From positions 1 through 64,000 of the forward strand of contig NZ_JBHLWI010000025.1 of NCBI RefSeq assembly GCF_042432905.1: a DNA stretch of 64,000 nt, written 5' to 3'. Positions 37,301 to 46,029 of the stretch are shown here, piece after piece. Below the pieces are notes generated by a model. The model did no database searches and was not told the origin of the DNA. It saw only the letters and a program-made list of their open reading frames with translations. Each line of letters opens with the position of its first letter. Within the stretch, counting starts at the first letter, position 1. Both the position numbers and the translations under genes were made by a program. The DNA is from Fontibacter flavus (GTDB lineage: Bacteria; Bacteroidota; Bacteroidia; Cytophagales; Cyclobacteriaceae).

Positions 37301-38086
37301 CTACCGACAAGCATCAATATGCAATTTCGCATATTGGCTCCCTCTAGCTTCTGCTTGTTGAAGATCCAGGCAACCTGTGGGGTCCTGACTCATCAATTTG
37401 GCCATACCTCTATGTGCCAAAGCCTCCACATGCTCAGGTTTTGCTTTCAAAATTGCTTCAAAATCCTCTAATGCCCATGAAATATAACCTATACGCATCA
37501 GCACCAATCCCCTATTGTACTTGGCTACTAAATTGTCAGGATCGTATCTGAGGCACATATTGAAAGAACCTGCAGCTCCCAAGAGATCCCCGATCTGGGA
37601 TCTGGCCATACCTTGGTAAAAATATACGCTTTTATCTTTCGGCTTCAGGTCTTTTGCCAATTGGAAAAATTCATCCGCACTCTCATATCTCCTGTTGAGT
37701 AACAATGTTCTTCCCAATAAAAATAAAATATCAAAGTCTTCTGGGGCATATTTGGCTGCCACCAATAAATGGTTCTCAGCATTTCGGTAATCTTCCATTT
37801 TCCAATAGAGCTTCCCTATTCCTGCATGTGCCTGGGCATATTGTGGTTCTAATCTTAAAATCGATTTATAATCTTCAAGAGCACTTTCAAAATCCTCCAA
37901 TTCCTCATAGGACCTTGCCCTTAAATGTAAGGACTTGATATCAGTAACATTGAGAAAAAGAGCTTCGCTGAATTCATTTACAGCTTCTTCGTATGCCCCC
38001 ATTCTAAACAAGCGCTCTCCTTCAGAAAAACTTCCAAAGCAGGAAGAAAATAAGACCACCAAACAAAAAGGAAAAAGATATCGCAT
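37301..38086 (-). CDS. TPR-repeat lipoprotein
   Basis: This 261-residue lipoprotein has lipobox LFSSC (residue 16) followed by six or seven tandem TPR motifs of 34 residues, with the usual W/L-G-Y-A-F-A-P pattern (for example DFESALEDYKSILRLEPQYAQAHAGIGKLY). It is probably anchored on the outer or inner membrane facing the periplasm and serves as a protein-interaction scaffold. The partner is unknown. It is downstream of the his operon but separated by a terminator. Confidence 0.85.
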   Translation of the reverse strand: MRYLFPFCLVVLFSSCFGSFSEGERLFRMGAYEEAVNEFSEALFLNVTDIKSLHLRARSYEELEDFESALEDYKSILRLEPQYAQAHAGIGKLYWKMEDYRNAENHLLVAAKYAPEDFDILFLLGRTLLLNRRYESADEFFQLAKDLKPKDKSVYFYQGMARSQIGDLLGAAGSFNMCLRYDPDNLVAKYNRGLVLMRIGYISWALEDFEAILKAKPEHVEALAHRGMAKLMSQDPTGCLDLQQAEARGSQYAKLHIDACR

Positions 38087-38194
38087 ATCAAACTATAACA
38101 ACCTACTTCAAAACTAAGAAATTAACTGTTAACTTCCCAAACATCTTACTTAAAATTGATGAAAAATAACTTTCATTGGCTGCCTGAAAAGGAT

Positions 38195-38236
38195 AAAAAA
38201 GACCTTTAAGGTTTTGAAATCCCCAAAGGCCTTTTC
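38195..38236 (-). terminator. Terminator of the his operon
   Basis: On the minus strand AAAAGGCCTTT (38235-38225) pairs with AAAGGTCTTTT (38207-38197) with one internal mismatch, followed by TTTATCC. It lies about 95 bp beyond the hisB stop. Confidence 0.68.
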
Positions 38237-38327
38237 TAAAGAGCTTTTATTTTAACGATTCTAAACTCTTACATCTAGCTTCTAATCTCTCCATTCATTC
38301 CGAAATCTGCCTTATCACCTCCCCCTT

Positions 38328-39422
38328 CTACAACACTCCTTTTGTACTTGGAAGCTGATTCAGGGCATTTTGGTCTCTTGCCACGGCCATTTTGATCGCA
38401 CGGGCAAGACCCTTAAAGATGGCTTCAATCTTATGGTGTTCATTGCTGCCTTCTGCTTTGATGTTCAGGTTACACTTCGCTGTATCGCTGAATGATTTGA
38501 AGAAATGGAAAAACATTTCAGTGGGCATATCTCCAATTTTTTCCCTTTTGAACTCAGCATCCCATACCATCCAAGGCCTTCCACCAAAGTCTATGGCAAC
38601 TTGTGCCAGCACGTCATCCATGGGCAAAAGAAAACCATAGCGATATATCCCCTTTTTATCTCCAAGAGCCTTCAGATAGGCTTCTCCCAATGCCAAAGCA
38701 GTGTCCTCTATGGTATGATGCTCATCTATATGAAGGTCGCCTTTCACCTCGATGGTTAAGTCAGCACCTCCATGTTTGCCCAATTGCTCCAGCATATGGT
38801 CAAAGAATGGAAGCCCAGTATAAATTTCACATTTCCCTGTTCCATCCAAATTTACCTTGACATGGATATCTGTTTCAGAGGTTTTTCTGTAAATCTCACC
38901 CACTCTTTCAGGCAACCTCAAAAACCGGTAAATTTCATCCCAATCCTTAGTACAGAAAGTAGCCCCTTCTGTTTCCTCTCCTATGAAGATTGATTTACAA
39001 CCTAGATTCTGCGCCAACAACACATCTGTCTTTCTGTCCCCGATCACATAAGAATTCTCCAAATCATAGTCGCCATTCAAATATTCGGTCAGAAGGCCAA
39101 TGCCCGGTTTCCGGGTAGGTAGGTTTTCATGTTCAAATGACCTGTCAATGTGCACTGCGGCAAATTTCACATTCTCATTTTCCAAAGTCAGCATCATTTT
39201 GTTATGAGGGGGCCAAAAGTCCTCTTCTGGCAGAGAAGACGTCCCCAAACCATCCTGATTGGTCACCATAACCAATTCAAAATCAGTTTCTTCCGCTATC
39301 TTCCTTAAATTGGAAATTGCTTTGGGGATAAATTCCAAATCTTCAAGGCTATCAATCTGAAAGTCCGTCTGAGGTTCAACAATAATTGTCCCATCACGGT
39401 CAATAAAAAGTGCTTTTTTCAT
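38328..39422 (-). CDS. Bifunctional histidinol-phosphatase / imidazoleglycerol-phosphate dehydratase
   Basis: This 364-residue fusion has an N-terminal HAD phosphatase (residues 1 to about 165), with FIDRDGTI as motif I, VTNQDG as motif II and YVIGDRKTDVL as the metal-binding region. The C-terminal IGP dehydratase has the Mn-binding HHTIEDTALALGEA and NEHHKIEAIFKG motifs. It catalyses steps 7 and 9 of histidine synthesis. It starts 3 bp after hisC, as the last gene of the hisG-D-C-B operon. The remaining enzymes (HisH, A, F, IE) are not in the window. Confidence 0.97.
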   Translation of the reverse strand: MKKALFIDRDGTIIVEPQTDFQIDSLEDLEFIPKAISNLRKIAEETDFELVMVTNQDGLGTSSLPEEDFWPPHNKMMLTLENENVKFAAVHIDRSFEHENLPTRKPGIGLLTEYLNGDYDLENSYVIGDRKTDVLLAQNLGCKSIFIGEETEGATFCTKDWDEIYRFLRLPERVGEIYRKTSETDIHVKVNLDGTGKCEIYTGLPFFDHMLEQLGKHGGADLTIEVKGDLHIDEHHTIEDTALALGEAYLKALGDKKGIYRYGFLLPMDDVLAQVAIDFGGRPWMVWDAEFKREKIGDMPTEMFFHFFKSFSDTAKCNLNIKAEGSNEHHKIEAIFKGLARAIKMAVARDQNALNQLPSTKGVL

Positions 39423-39425
39423 CGT

Positions 39426-40493
39426 TTATAGGTTCTGTATAATAGGTTCGTATCTGTTCAATGCTTCAATAAGCTGAATATTCTCTTCTCTGGTACCAAC
39501 TGAAATCCTCAGACAATCTTCACAAAGCACAACTTTGGATCGGTCTCTAACGATGATCATATCATGAATCAGGTACTCATAGATCTTTCTCGCTTGGTCC
39601 ATTTTCACCAATAGGAAATTGGCATGTGATGGGAAAACATGGAGGACAAAATGCAGTTTATCCAGTTCATCCTCTAAGAAAATTCTCTCGGACAAAACGT
39701 TTTTGACCAAATCATCAATTCTGTCAGCCTGGTCCAAGGATTCAAGCACTTTCTGTTGTGTGAGACCTGAAATGTTATAAGGTGGTTTGATTAGATTCAG
39801 GATTCTAATGATTTCAGTGGATGCAAATGCCATTCCTATTCTCAGGTTAGCCAAACCCCAGGCCTTGGAGAAGGTCTGCATAACAAGCAGGTTAGAATAT
39901 TTCCCCAGTTCATGTATAAAACTAGGTTCATCACTAAAGTCAATATAAGCCTCATCTACCACTACCAGCCCTTCAAATTTTTGTAGGACTTCCCTGATCG
40001 CATTTCTGTCCATTTTGTTGCCGCTAGGATTATTGGGAGAACAGATAAAGATCACTTTGGTGAATTCATCCACTGCAGCAAGTATTTCTTCAACCTTCAG
40101 CTGGAAATCAGCCGTTAGATTCACCCTTTTGATCTCGATATCATTGATAGAAGCTGATACTTCATACATTCCATAAGTTGGAGGTAGGAGAATGATGTTG
40201 TCCTTCCCTGGATTGCAGAATGCCCTCATCAATAAATCAATGGCCTCATCACTTCCATTACCCAGGAAAATCTGGCCAATTTCTACCTCCTTTAAGCTGG
40301 CCAATTTCTCCTTGATCTCTAATTGATACGGATCAGGATATCGGTTAAATGGCTCATTTGTAAGCGAACCATAGGGGTTTTCATTGGCATCCAAAAATAC
40401 GCCAACCTTTCCTGAATATTCGTCTCTTGCTGAAGAATAAGGTTTGATTTGGCTGATATGGGGCCTTAAGAGTTTTTCAAGTTGGAAGGCCAT
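39426..40493 (-). CDS. Histidinol-phosphate aminotransferase
   Basis: This 355-residue PLP enzyme (class I/II fold) has FLGNGSDEAIDLLMRAF, ICSPNNPSGN, VVDEAYIDFSDEPSF and the PLP-lysine motif QTFSKAWGLANLRIG. It converts imidazole-acetol phosphate plus glutamate to histidinol phosphate. The ATG overlaps the hisD stop by one base (TAATG), so translation is coupled. It is third in the his operon. Confidence 0.96.
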   Translation of the reverse strand: MAFQLEKLLRPHISQIKPYSSARDEYSGKVGVFLDANENPYGSLTNEPFNRYPDPYQLEIKEKLASLKEVEIGQIFLGNGSDEAIDLLMRAFCNPGKDNIILLPPTYGMYEVSASINDIEIKRVNLTADFQLKVEEILAAVDEFTKVIFICSPNNPSGNKMDRNAIREVLQKFEGLVVVDEAYIDFSDEPSFIHELGKYSNLLVMQTFSKAWGLANLRIGMAFASTEIIRILNLIKPPYNISGLTQQKVLESLDQADRIDDLVKNVLSERIFLEDELDKLHFVLHVFPSHANFLLVKMDQARKIYEYLIHDMIIVRDRSKVVLCEDCLRISVGTREENIQLIEALNRYEPIIQNL

Positions 40494-41785
40494 TATTTCT
40501 TATTTTTGAGATAATTCAATCGAACAGTTACAGCATTTTTGTGGGCATCCAAAAGCTCATTTGCAGCCATCACTTCAATGGTTGGGCCAAGAATTTCCAT
40601 TCCTGATTCGGTGATTCTCTGATAAGTGATCTTTTTCACAAAACTATCTAAGGAGACACCACTGTAATTCCTGGCGTATCCATAGGTCGGAAGGGTATGG
40701 TTGGTACCGGAAGCATAATCGCCTGCAGATTCAGGGGTAAAGTTGCCAATGAAAACAGAGCCTGCGTTGACAATTCTTCTGACAACATCATCTTCATTTT
40801 CCACACAGATAATCAAGTGTTCGGGTGCGTAATCGTTGATGAGTTCAATGGCTTTTTCTTCATTGCCCATAACTACAGCAACTGAATTCTCTAAAGCCCT
40901 TTCTGCTATATCCTTTCTGGGAAGTTTTCCCAATTGTATCTCTACCTCTTTCATGACCTTTTGGGCTACCTTTTCAGTACTTGCCAGCAAAACCACTTGG
41001 GAATCCACACCGTGTTCAGCTTGGGAAAGTAAATCTGCTGCCACAAAAGTGGGAACTGCACTCGCATCTGCATAAACAAGTACTTCTGATGGACCGGCCG
41101 GCATATCAATAGCCACCCCCTTTTTAACAGCCAGCTGCTTAGCTGCAGTCACATACTGATTTCCAGGTCCAAAAATCTTATCTACTTTAGGAACAGATTC
41201 AGTACCATAGGTCAATGCTGCAATGGCCTGTGCTCCCCCTGCTTTGATTATTTTGTCTATACCGATCAGGTCAGCTGCGTAGAGAATTGCAGGATGTATG
41301 TTCCCTTCTTTGTCAGGAGGCGTGCAGAGCACTATCTCCTCACAACCCGCAATATTTGCCGGAATACCTAACATCAAAACAGTGGAAAACAAAGGAGCAG
41401 TACCACCGGGAATATACAGACCAACCTTCTGGATTGGAACGGATCTTCTCATACAGGTCACCCCTTCCATCACCTCCATGGTCAGATCAGGCGTTGCCTG
41501 CGCTTCATGGAATTTTTCAATATTCTCTTTGGCCACCTGAATTGCAGTTTTAAGCTTTGGATCAACCAATTCCCTGGCAACTCTGATTTCTTCTACAGAA
41601 ACCAAAAGGTTTTGGATCTGTACATGGTCATACTCCAGTGCAAATTTACGTAAAGCCTTGTCACCCAAGCGCTTGACTTTGCGCATAATCGGTTTGACAA
41701 TTTTTTCAATATCCTTAGTTTTTTGTACCGGCCTCTTGAGCTTTTTGTTCCATTCGGATTTGGATGGATTGAATATTGTTTTCAT
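40493..41785 (-). CDS. Histidinol dehydrogenase
   Basis: This 430-residue HisD protein has the conserved blocks RSVPIQKVGLYIPGGTAPL, KIIKAGGAQAIAALTYGTES, KIFGPGNQYVTAAKQ, DMPAGPSEVLVYAD and LSQAEHGVDSQVVLL with the Zn-binding Gln/His. It oxidises histidinol to histidine in two NAD-dependent steps. It is second in the operon, 171 bp after hisG, a gap that carries a repetitive tract but no clear promoter. Confidence 0.97.
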   Translation of the reverse strand: MKTIFNPSKSEWNKKLKRPVQKTKDIEKIVKPIMRKVKRLGDKALRKFALEYDHVQIQNLLVSVEEIRVARELVDPKLKTAIQVAKENIEKFHEAQATPDLTMEVMEGVTCMRRSVPIQKVGLYIPGGTAPLFSTVLMLGIPANIAGCEEIVLCTPPDKEGNIHPAILYAADLIGIDKIIKAGGAQAIAALTYGTESVPKVDKIFGPGNQYVTAAKQLAVKKGVAIDMPAGPSEVLVYADASAVPTFVAADLLSQAEHGVDSQVVLLASTEKVAQKVMKEVEIQLGKLPRKDIAERALENSVAVVMGNEEKAIELINDYAPEHLIICVENEDDVVRRIVNAGSVFIGNFTPESAGDYASGTNHTLPTYGYARNYSGVSLDSFVKKITYQRITESGMEILGPTIEVMAANELLDAHKNAVTVRLNYLKNKK

Positions 41786-41956
41786 ATGAAAATCAATGAT
41801 TTAGTCTTTTTTATTTTTATTTCCAGTTCAACGATCATGTTTTCGGAAATGGCTTTCAATATCAGAGAAATACGACAGGCTGATTTCTATCACATCCACG
41901 CTCATTTCTAGGTTCTAGCATCTCGCTTATGGTCTCTCGCTTCTCCCTTCTGACCC
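41786..41956. other. hisG-hisD spacer with a repetitive tract
   Basis: The 171-bp gap inside the operon has a tract at about 41905-41945 in which CTAG-CATCTCGCTT-type words recur (tctagcatctcgcttat, tctctcgcttctccc). No ORF or terminator is evident. Such pieces are frequent low-complexity intergenic repeats. Confidence 0.4.
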
Positions 41957-42817
41957 CTATATTACCATCTTCTCAATAGGAACCACCAAAATCCCCTCAG
42001 CACCAGCAGCCCGAAGCTCTTCGATGTTTTCCCAAAACTGATCCTCGCTCAACACAGAGTGTACCGAAGACCAGCCTTCTTGAGCCAAAGGCAATATGGT
42101 CGGGCTTCTCATTCCCGGTATCAAACTGATGATTTTTTCCAGAGATTCGTTTGGTGCGTTGAGCAGAACATATTTATTGCTCTTGCCCTTCTGAACTGCA
42201 TTCATTCTGAAAAGCAGCTTATCCACGATGGCCAATTTGTCTTCAGTAAGAGATTTGTTGGCAATCAAAACAGCCTCTGATTTGAAGATTTCCTCCACTT
42301 CCTTCAGTCCGTTCATCATCAAGGTAGAACCAGAACTTACGATGTCACAGATTCCTTCTGCCAATCCTATACTTGGAGCGATCTCCACTGAGCCCGAAAT
42401 TTCATGGATATCAGCCTGAATATTATTGTTGGCCAGATAGTCACCCAAAATTTTGGGATAGGAAGTAGCAATGCTCTTTCCTTGAAAATAATGGATATTG
42501 GTGTACTCCTGACCTTTTGGAATAGCCAAAGAAAGACGGCACTTAGAAAAACCTAGTTTCTTCAACACGGTCACATCCTTGTCTTTCTCAACCAGTTCAT
42601 TCTCCCCAACTATACCCAAATCAGCTACACCGTCAGCTACGTAACCTGGAATATCATCGTCTCTTAAGAAAAGAAATTCAATTGGAAAATTAGTAGAAGT
42701 AGATTTCAACTTACCTGTGCCATTATAAAATTTGATGCCACATTCTTTGATAAGGCTTAATGAGTCGTCACTTAATCTGCCGCTTTTCTGAACGGCTATA
42801 CGGATTATAGAATTCAT
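41957..42817 (-). CDS. ATP phosphoribosyltransferase, long form
   Basis: This 286-residue HisG has the periplasmic-binding-like catalytic domains (IAVQKSGRLSDDSL, VADGVADLGIVGENELVEK, with the PRPP loop EICDIVSSGSTLMMNG). The last 75-80 residues (MRSPTILPLAQEGWSSVHSVL) form the regulatory ACT-like domain that binds histidine. The long form needs no HisZ, and none is present. It is the first gene of the operon; the leader upstream adds transcriptional control to feedback inhibition. Confidence 0.96.
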   Translation of the reverse strand: MNSIIRIAVQKSGRLSDDSLSLIKECGIKFYNGTGKLKSTSTNFPIEFLFLRDDDIPGYVADGVADLGIVGENELVEKDKDVTVLKKLGFSKCRLSLAIPKGQEYTNIHYFQGKSIATSYPKILGDYLANNNIQADIHEISGSVEIAPSIGLAEGICDIVSSGSTLMMNGLKEVEEIFKSEAVLIANKSLTEDKLAIVDKLLFRMNAVQKGKSNKYVLLNAPNESLEKIISLIPGMRSPTILPLAQEGWSSVHSVLSEDQFWENIEELRAAGAEGILVVPIEKMVI

Positions 42818-42868
42818 GTATGCAATATACGTTTAGTATCAAAATGTAAATAAGATTTTGGATAATAA

Positions 42869-42891
42869 GGCTGTATCATATACCAACAGCC
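42869..42891 (-). terminator. Possible attenuator hairpin before hisG
   Basis: On the minus strand GGCTGT (42891-42886) pairs with ACAGCC (42874-42869), followed by TTATTATCC. The T-run is weak, so it is only a candidate terminator half of a histidine attenuator. The 3' arm could instead pair with GCTGT inside the leader ORF. Confidence 0.4.
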
Positions 42892-42915
42892 ACCCCTGGG
42901 CGATATGTAAATAAT

Positions 42916-42932
42916 TTCCTCCTTAGGAGGAA
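42916..42932 (-). promoter_or_regulatory. Palindrome spanning the leader stop codon
   Basis: TTCCTCCT and AGGAGGAA are perfect 8-base arms around one base. The centre holds the TAA of the leader peptide, and the 3' arm on the RNA is an SD-like GGAGGA. A translating ribosome that reaches the stop would melt it; one stalled further upstream at His codons may leave it formed or free it for another pairing. Confidence 0.6.
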
Positions 42933-43006
42933 TGATGGAAATGATGAACAGCACCAACATGGTTATTGGCGGAAAAAAGATGGATATGTAGAAACTGTCT
43001 GTTCAT
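42923..43006 (-). CDS. Histidine-rich leader peptide of the his operon
   Basis: This 27-codon ORF starts at ATG 43006 and stops at TAA 42923-42925. Seven codons are histidine, at positions 7, 9, 16, 21, 22, 24 and 25; the last four form His-His-Phe-His-His just two Ser codons before the stop. That is far above the few percent expected. It lies 105 bp before hisG on the same strand, with a promoter directly upstream and palindromes after it. The layout is that of hisL in enterobacteria, where ribosome stalling at His codons sets attenuation, but the sequence is unrelated to that leader. The start codon lies within a few bases of the predicted transcription start, so translation may be leaderless. 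Confidence 0.82.
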   Translation of the reverse strand: MNRQFLHIHLFSANNHVGAVHHFHHSS

Positions 43007-43014
43007 TGTAGACA

Positions 43015-43045
43015 CAAATATAAGTTCTAAATCATAACTTCCAAA
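43015..43045 (-). promoter_or_regulatory. Promoter of the his leader and operon
   Basis: On the minus strand TTTG (43045-43042) and TATATTTG (43022-43015) are separated by exactly 19 bases. Both match the Bacteroidota -33 TTTG and -7 TAnnTTTG consensus, and the spacing equals that of the hppA promoter. The leader ATG is 8 bases beyond the -7 element. Confidence 0.82.
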
Positions 43046-43248
43046 CCACAAAGATGTTTTATCCTGATAAAATTTTCACCAAAAATAGGCTATCCATGAA
43101 CTGTAGTGACCGTATAATAAATTCAAAAAAACTTTAAATTTTAAATCCTAGAGCCCTTTTGACAGTTTTAATCTTTTTGGAATTTGGATCTTGTAATTTG
43201 GATTTTTGAGCTTGGTTAATTGAAGTTTGGTAATTGGTAATTAATAAT
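43046..43248. other. priA 3' region, repetitive low-complexity tract
   Basis: No gene is supported. Between about 43165 and 43250 the words TTTGGAATTTGG, CTTGTAATTTGG, GAAGTTTGG and GTAATTGGTAATTAATAA recur imperfectly, a slippage-type or decayed repeat. No clear priA terminator is visible. Confidence 0.45.
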
Positions 43249-45768
43249 TTAATACGGGTCCACATCCACCACAAACCTCACTGTTCTAAATTCTTTTTGG
43301 GCTTGCAGTTCTTCTAGTATATGCTGGAGTTCATGTTTAAATTGGGCTTGGGCATTACTTGATCGGTCTAATTTGGCAATGGATTCGAAGATGTATTGAT
43401 TCTTGATTTTGCCGATCAATCCTTTTTCAGGACCTAATAATATCTTCTTCACGGGAATTTCACCCATTAAATTATGGAGATATTTGGCAGCCTTTTCAGC
43501 CGTTTTGAAGTCTTTATGCCTCGTGGTGATTTTAATGATTTTCACAAATGGGGGGTAATAAAAACGCTGACGGTCCCCCATCTCCTGAATATAAAATTGC
43601 TTATAATCTCCGGAGATAATCTGTTCAAAAATAGCCTGATCAGGTTTCCGTGTCTGAATGATTACCGAACCCTTTTTATCTCTCCTGCCTGCTCTGCCTG
43701 CAACTTGGGTTATTTGTTGGAAAGCTCGTTCACCAGCTCTAAAATCAGGGAAATAGAGAATGCGATCAGCATCCATGATTCCTACTACAGTTACTTTATC
43801 AAAGTCAAGACCTTTGGTAATCATCTGTGTACCTACCAAAATATCGACATTTCCAGACCCGAAATCTTCCAATAAGCGCTGATAACCATATTTGCTCCGG
43901 GTAGTATCCAGGTCCATTCTGGCAATTCTGGCTTCAGGAAACAATAAGGCAAGACTTTCTTCTATGCGCTCCGTTCCCAAGCCAACAGCACTGAGCTTAT
44001 TACTTCCACAGGCGGGGCAGGTATTGGGGACCTTTTCCTTGAATCCACAATAATGACAGCGCATTTCCTCTCCAAATTGATGGTAAGTTAAACTGACATC
44101 ACAATGCTCGCATTCGGGAATCCAACCGCAATCTTCGCAGGAAATGTAAGGAGCATAACCCCTTCGGTTTTGAAAGATCAGAACTTGCTCCTGATTGTTT
44201 AAGGCTTCCTGAATTTTTTCCCTCAGCATACGGGTAAAATCCAGTTTCAATAGGTTTTTCTTTTTATCCACCAGCATATCCGCAAGATAATAGGCCGGCA
44301 ATTGGGCTTCCCCAAAACGCTTATCCAGAGCCACATAACCATATTTTTTCATTCGGGCATTATAATAACTCTCAAATGAAGGGGTTGCAGAACCCAATAA
44401 GGTTTTGGCCTGGTGCAGCCACGAAAGCATAATGGCAGCATCCCGAGCTTGAAATCTAGGCGCAGGGTCAAATTGTTTGAAGGAAGATTCATGCTCTTCA
44501 TCCACGATGATCATTCCTAAGCTATCAAAAGGTAGAAATATAGATGACCTTACCCCTACAACAAAAGAAAGTTTTCCGCTCAATACCCCATTCCATACTT
44601 CCACCCTTTCATTGTCCGAATATTTGGAATGATAAACCCCCATTTTGCTTCCAAACACCTTCCTTAACCTTCCCACCATATGGGTAGTCAGGGCAATTTC
44701 CGGCAACAAGAGTAAAACTTGGGATCCCCCTGCCAAAACTTCTTTGATCAGCGTGATATACAACTCTGTCTTACCACTTCCCGTGATACCGTGAAGCAAC
44801 ACAGTATTCTTTTCCTCAAATTCCTGCTTGATCTGAATCAGTGCCTCATTTTGCTCGGATGAAAGGGATATTTCCTCATCAGAACCTTCCTCTCTTTCAA
44901 ATCTACTGACGATCAGCTTGTATTCCTCCAAGATCCCATTTTTCACTAAAGTCTTGAGAGACGATGTCGACAACCCTGCATCAGTCAGCACTTTCTTTTC
45001 AATACCTTTTTGGTTCAGTTCAGGTTTTTTATAAACTGGAACTTCCTGCAGGTATTTTAATAGGATTTCCTCCTGTTTAGGTTTGACGGAAATTTCATTG
45101 AAAAGGGCTTCCAACAACTTTTTGTCAGCGGCATAGGCATTAGCCAATCTGACCCTAGCTTCCACCTTTGGGCTGTATTTTTCTTTGACCTGTTCAAAGA
45201 CCAATATAGCTTCTTTGATGACCAGGCTTTTGATGATAACATGTATGGACTTAAGACCCAGTACAGACTCACAGTCTTCATAACTCATCTCCTCCTTTTG
45301 TCCAAGTGCCTGAAGCAAGATTTCTTCCCTATCATCTAAAGGATAGCTACAAGTATCCGCATCAAAGGTCGGGTTGAGTTGGATTTTGCTTTCACTGCTC
45401 AGTTTGAGACCAGAAGGCAATGCTGCATTCATCACTTCACCTATATGACAGCAATAATATTCAGCCATCCAAGCCCAAAAACGTATTTGGATCGGATTTA
45501 CCGTAGCATAACTGTCCAAAAGATCCATAATGGGCTTGGCTTCATAATTACTGGGCGGCTTTTGATGTACCTTACCGATGATTCCGGTGAGCACTTTCTT
45601 TTTCCCAAACTGTACGATAACCCTATATCCTATTCCTATTTCCTCCGATAGGTTACGGGGAACCTTATAAGTAAACATTTTGGGAATAGGTACCGGTAAA
45701 ATGATATCGGCAAAAAGGTTGGACTTTTCGTCCTTTGCATCATACTGATCTCCAAATAAAGTATCCAA
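43249..45768 (-). CDS. Primosomal protein N' (PriA helicase)
   Basis: This 839-residue replication-restart helicase has an N-terminal 3'-DNA-binding domain (ADIILPVPIPKMFTYKVP), Walker A in LLHGITGSGKTELY near 330, DEEHESSFKQ as Walker B, and a zinc-binding insert with Cys pairs in SCEDCGWIPECEHCD and CHYCGFKEKVPNTCPACGS. Its helicase C-terminal motifs include GTQMITKGLDF and QVAGRAGR. It reloads the replisome on stalled forks. No ATG is available before the N-terminal conserved block: the best start is TTG at 45768, and in-frame upstream codons end at a stop 42-48 bases away. Confidence 0.95.
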   Translation of the reverse strand: MDTLFGDQYDAKDEKSNLFADIILPVPIPKMFTYKVPRNLSEEIGIGYRVIVQFGKKKVLTGIIGKVHQKPPSNYEAKPIMDLLDSYATVNPIQIRFWAWMAEYYCCHIGEVMNAALPSGLKLSSESKIQLNPTFDADTCSYPLDDREEILLQALGQKEEMSYEDCESVLGLKSIHVIIKSLVIKEAILVFEQVKEKYSPKVEARVRLANAYAADKKLLEALFNEISVKPKQEEILLKYLQEVPVYKKPELNQKGIEKKVLTDAGLSTSSLKTLVKNGILEEYKLIVSRFEREEGSDEEISLSSEQNEALIQIKQEFEEKNTVLLHGITGSGKTELYITLIKEVLAGGSQVLLLLPEIALTTHMVGRLRKVFGSKMGVYHSKYSDNERVEVWNGVLSGKLSFVVGVRSSIFLPFDSLGMIIVDEEHESSFKQFDPAPRFQARDAAIMLSWLHQAKTLLGSATPSFESYYNARMKKYGYVALDKRFGEAQLPAYYLADMLVDKKKNLLKLDFTRMLREKIQEALNNQEQVLIFQNRRGYAPYISCEDCGWIPECEHCDVSLTYHQFGEEMRCHYCGFKEKVPNTCPACGSNKLSAVGLGTERIEESLALLFPEARIARMDLDTTRSKYGYQRLLEDFGSGNVDILVGTQMITKGLDFDKVTVVGIMDADRILYFPDFRAGERAFQQITQVAGRAGRRDKKGSVIIQTRKPDQAIFEQIISGDYKQFYIQEMGDRQRFYYPPFVKIIKITTRHKDFKTAEKAAKYLHNLMGEIPVKKILLGPEKGLIGKIKNQYIFESIAKLDRSSNAQAQFKHELQHILEELQAQKEFRTVRFVVDVDPY

Positions 45769-46029
45769 AAGTAATCTAAGGCTAAAGTTGGTAATAGGGC
45801 TTATGCAAATGCTGCATCAGTCTCTGATTTTATCTACTCTTATCAAAGCAAATGTAAATTAAGGCAATTCCATTTGAATCTATCACCTTATAGGTCCAAA
45901 ATGGGATAAATTTTCAGACACTTTGAGTCAATATGCATACATGCATACATTTCCCTTTTTCAAATTGGATTTTCCCTTTACTTTTACCAAAGCTCAATAT
46001 TTGTCTTCAGCATTCTCAATTCAGATTCT

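Noticed and set aside
45933..45950. Direct repeat ATGCATAC twice, before the LD-carboxypeptidase gene
   Set aside because: Only two short units and self-complementary by chance; not enough for an operator or origin claim.
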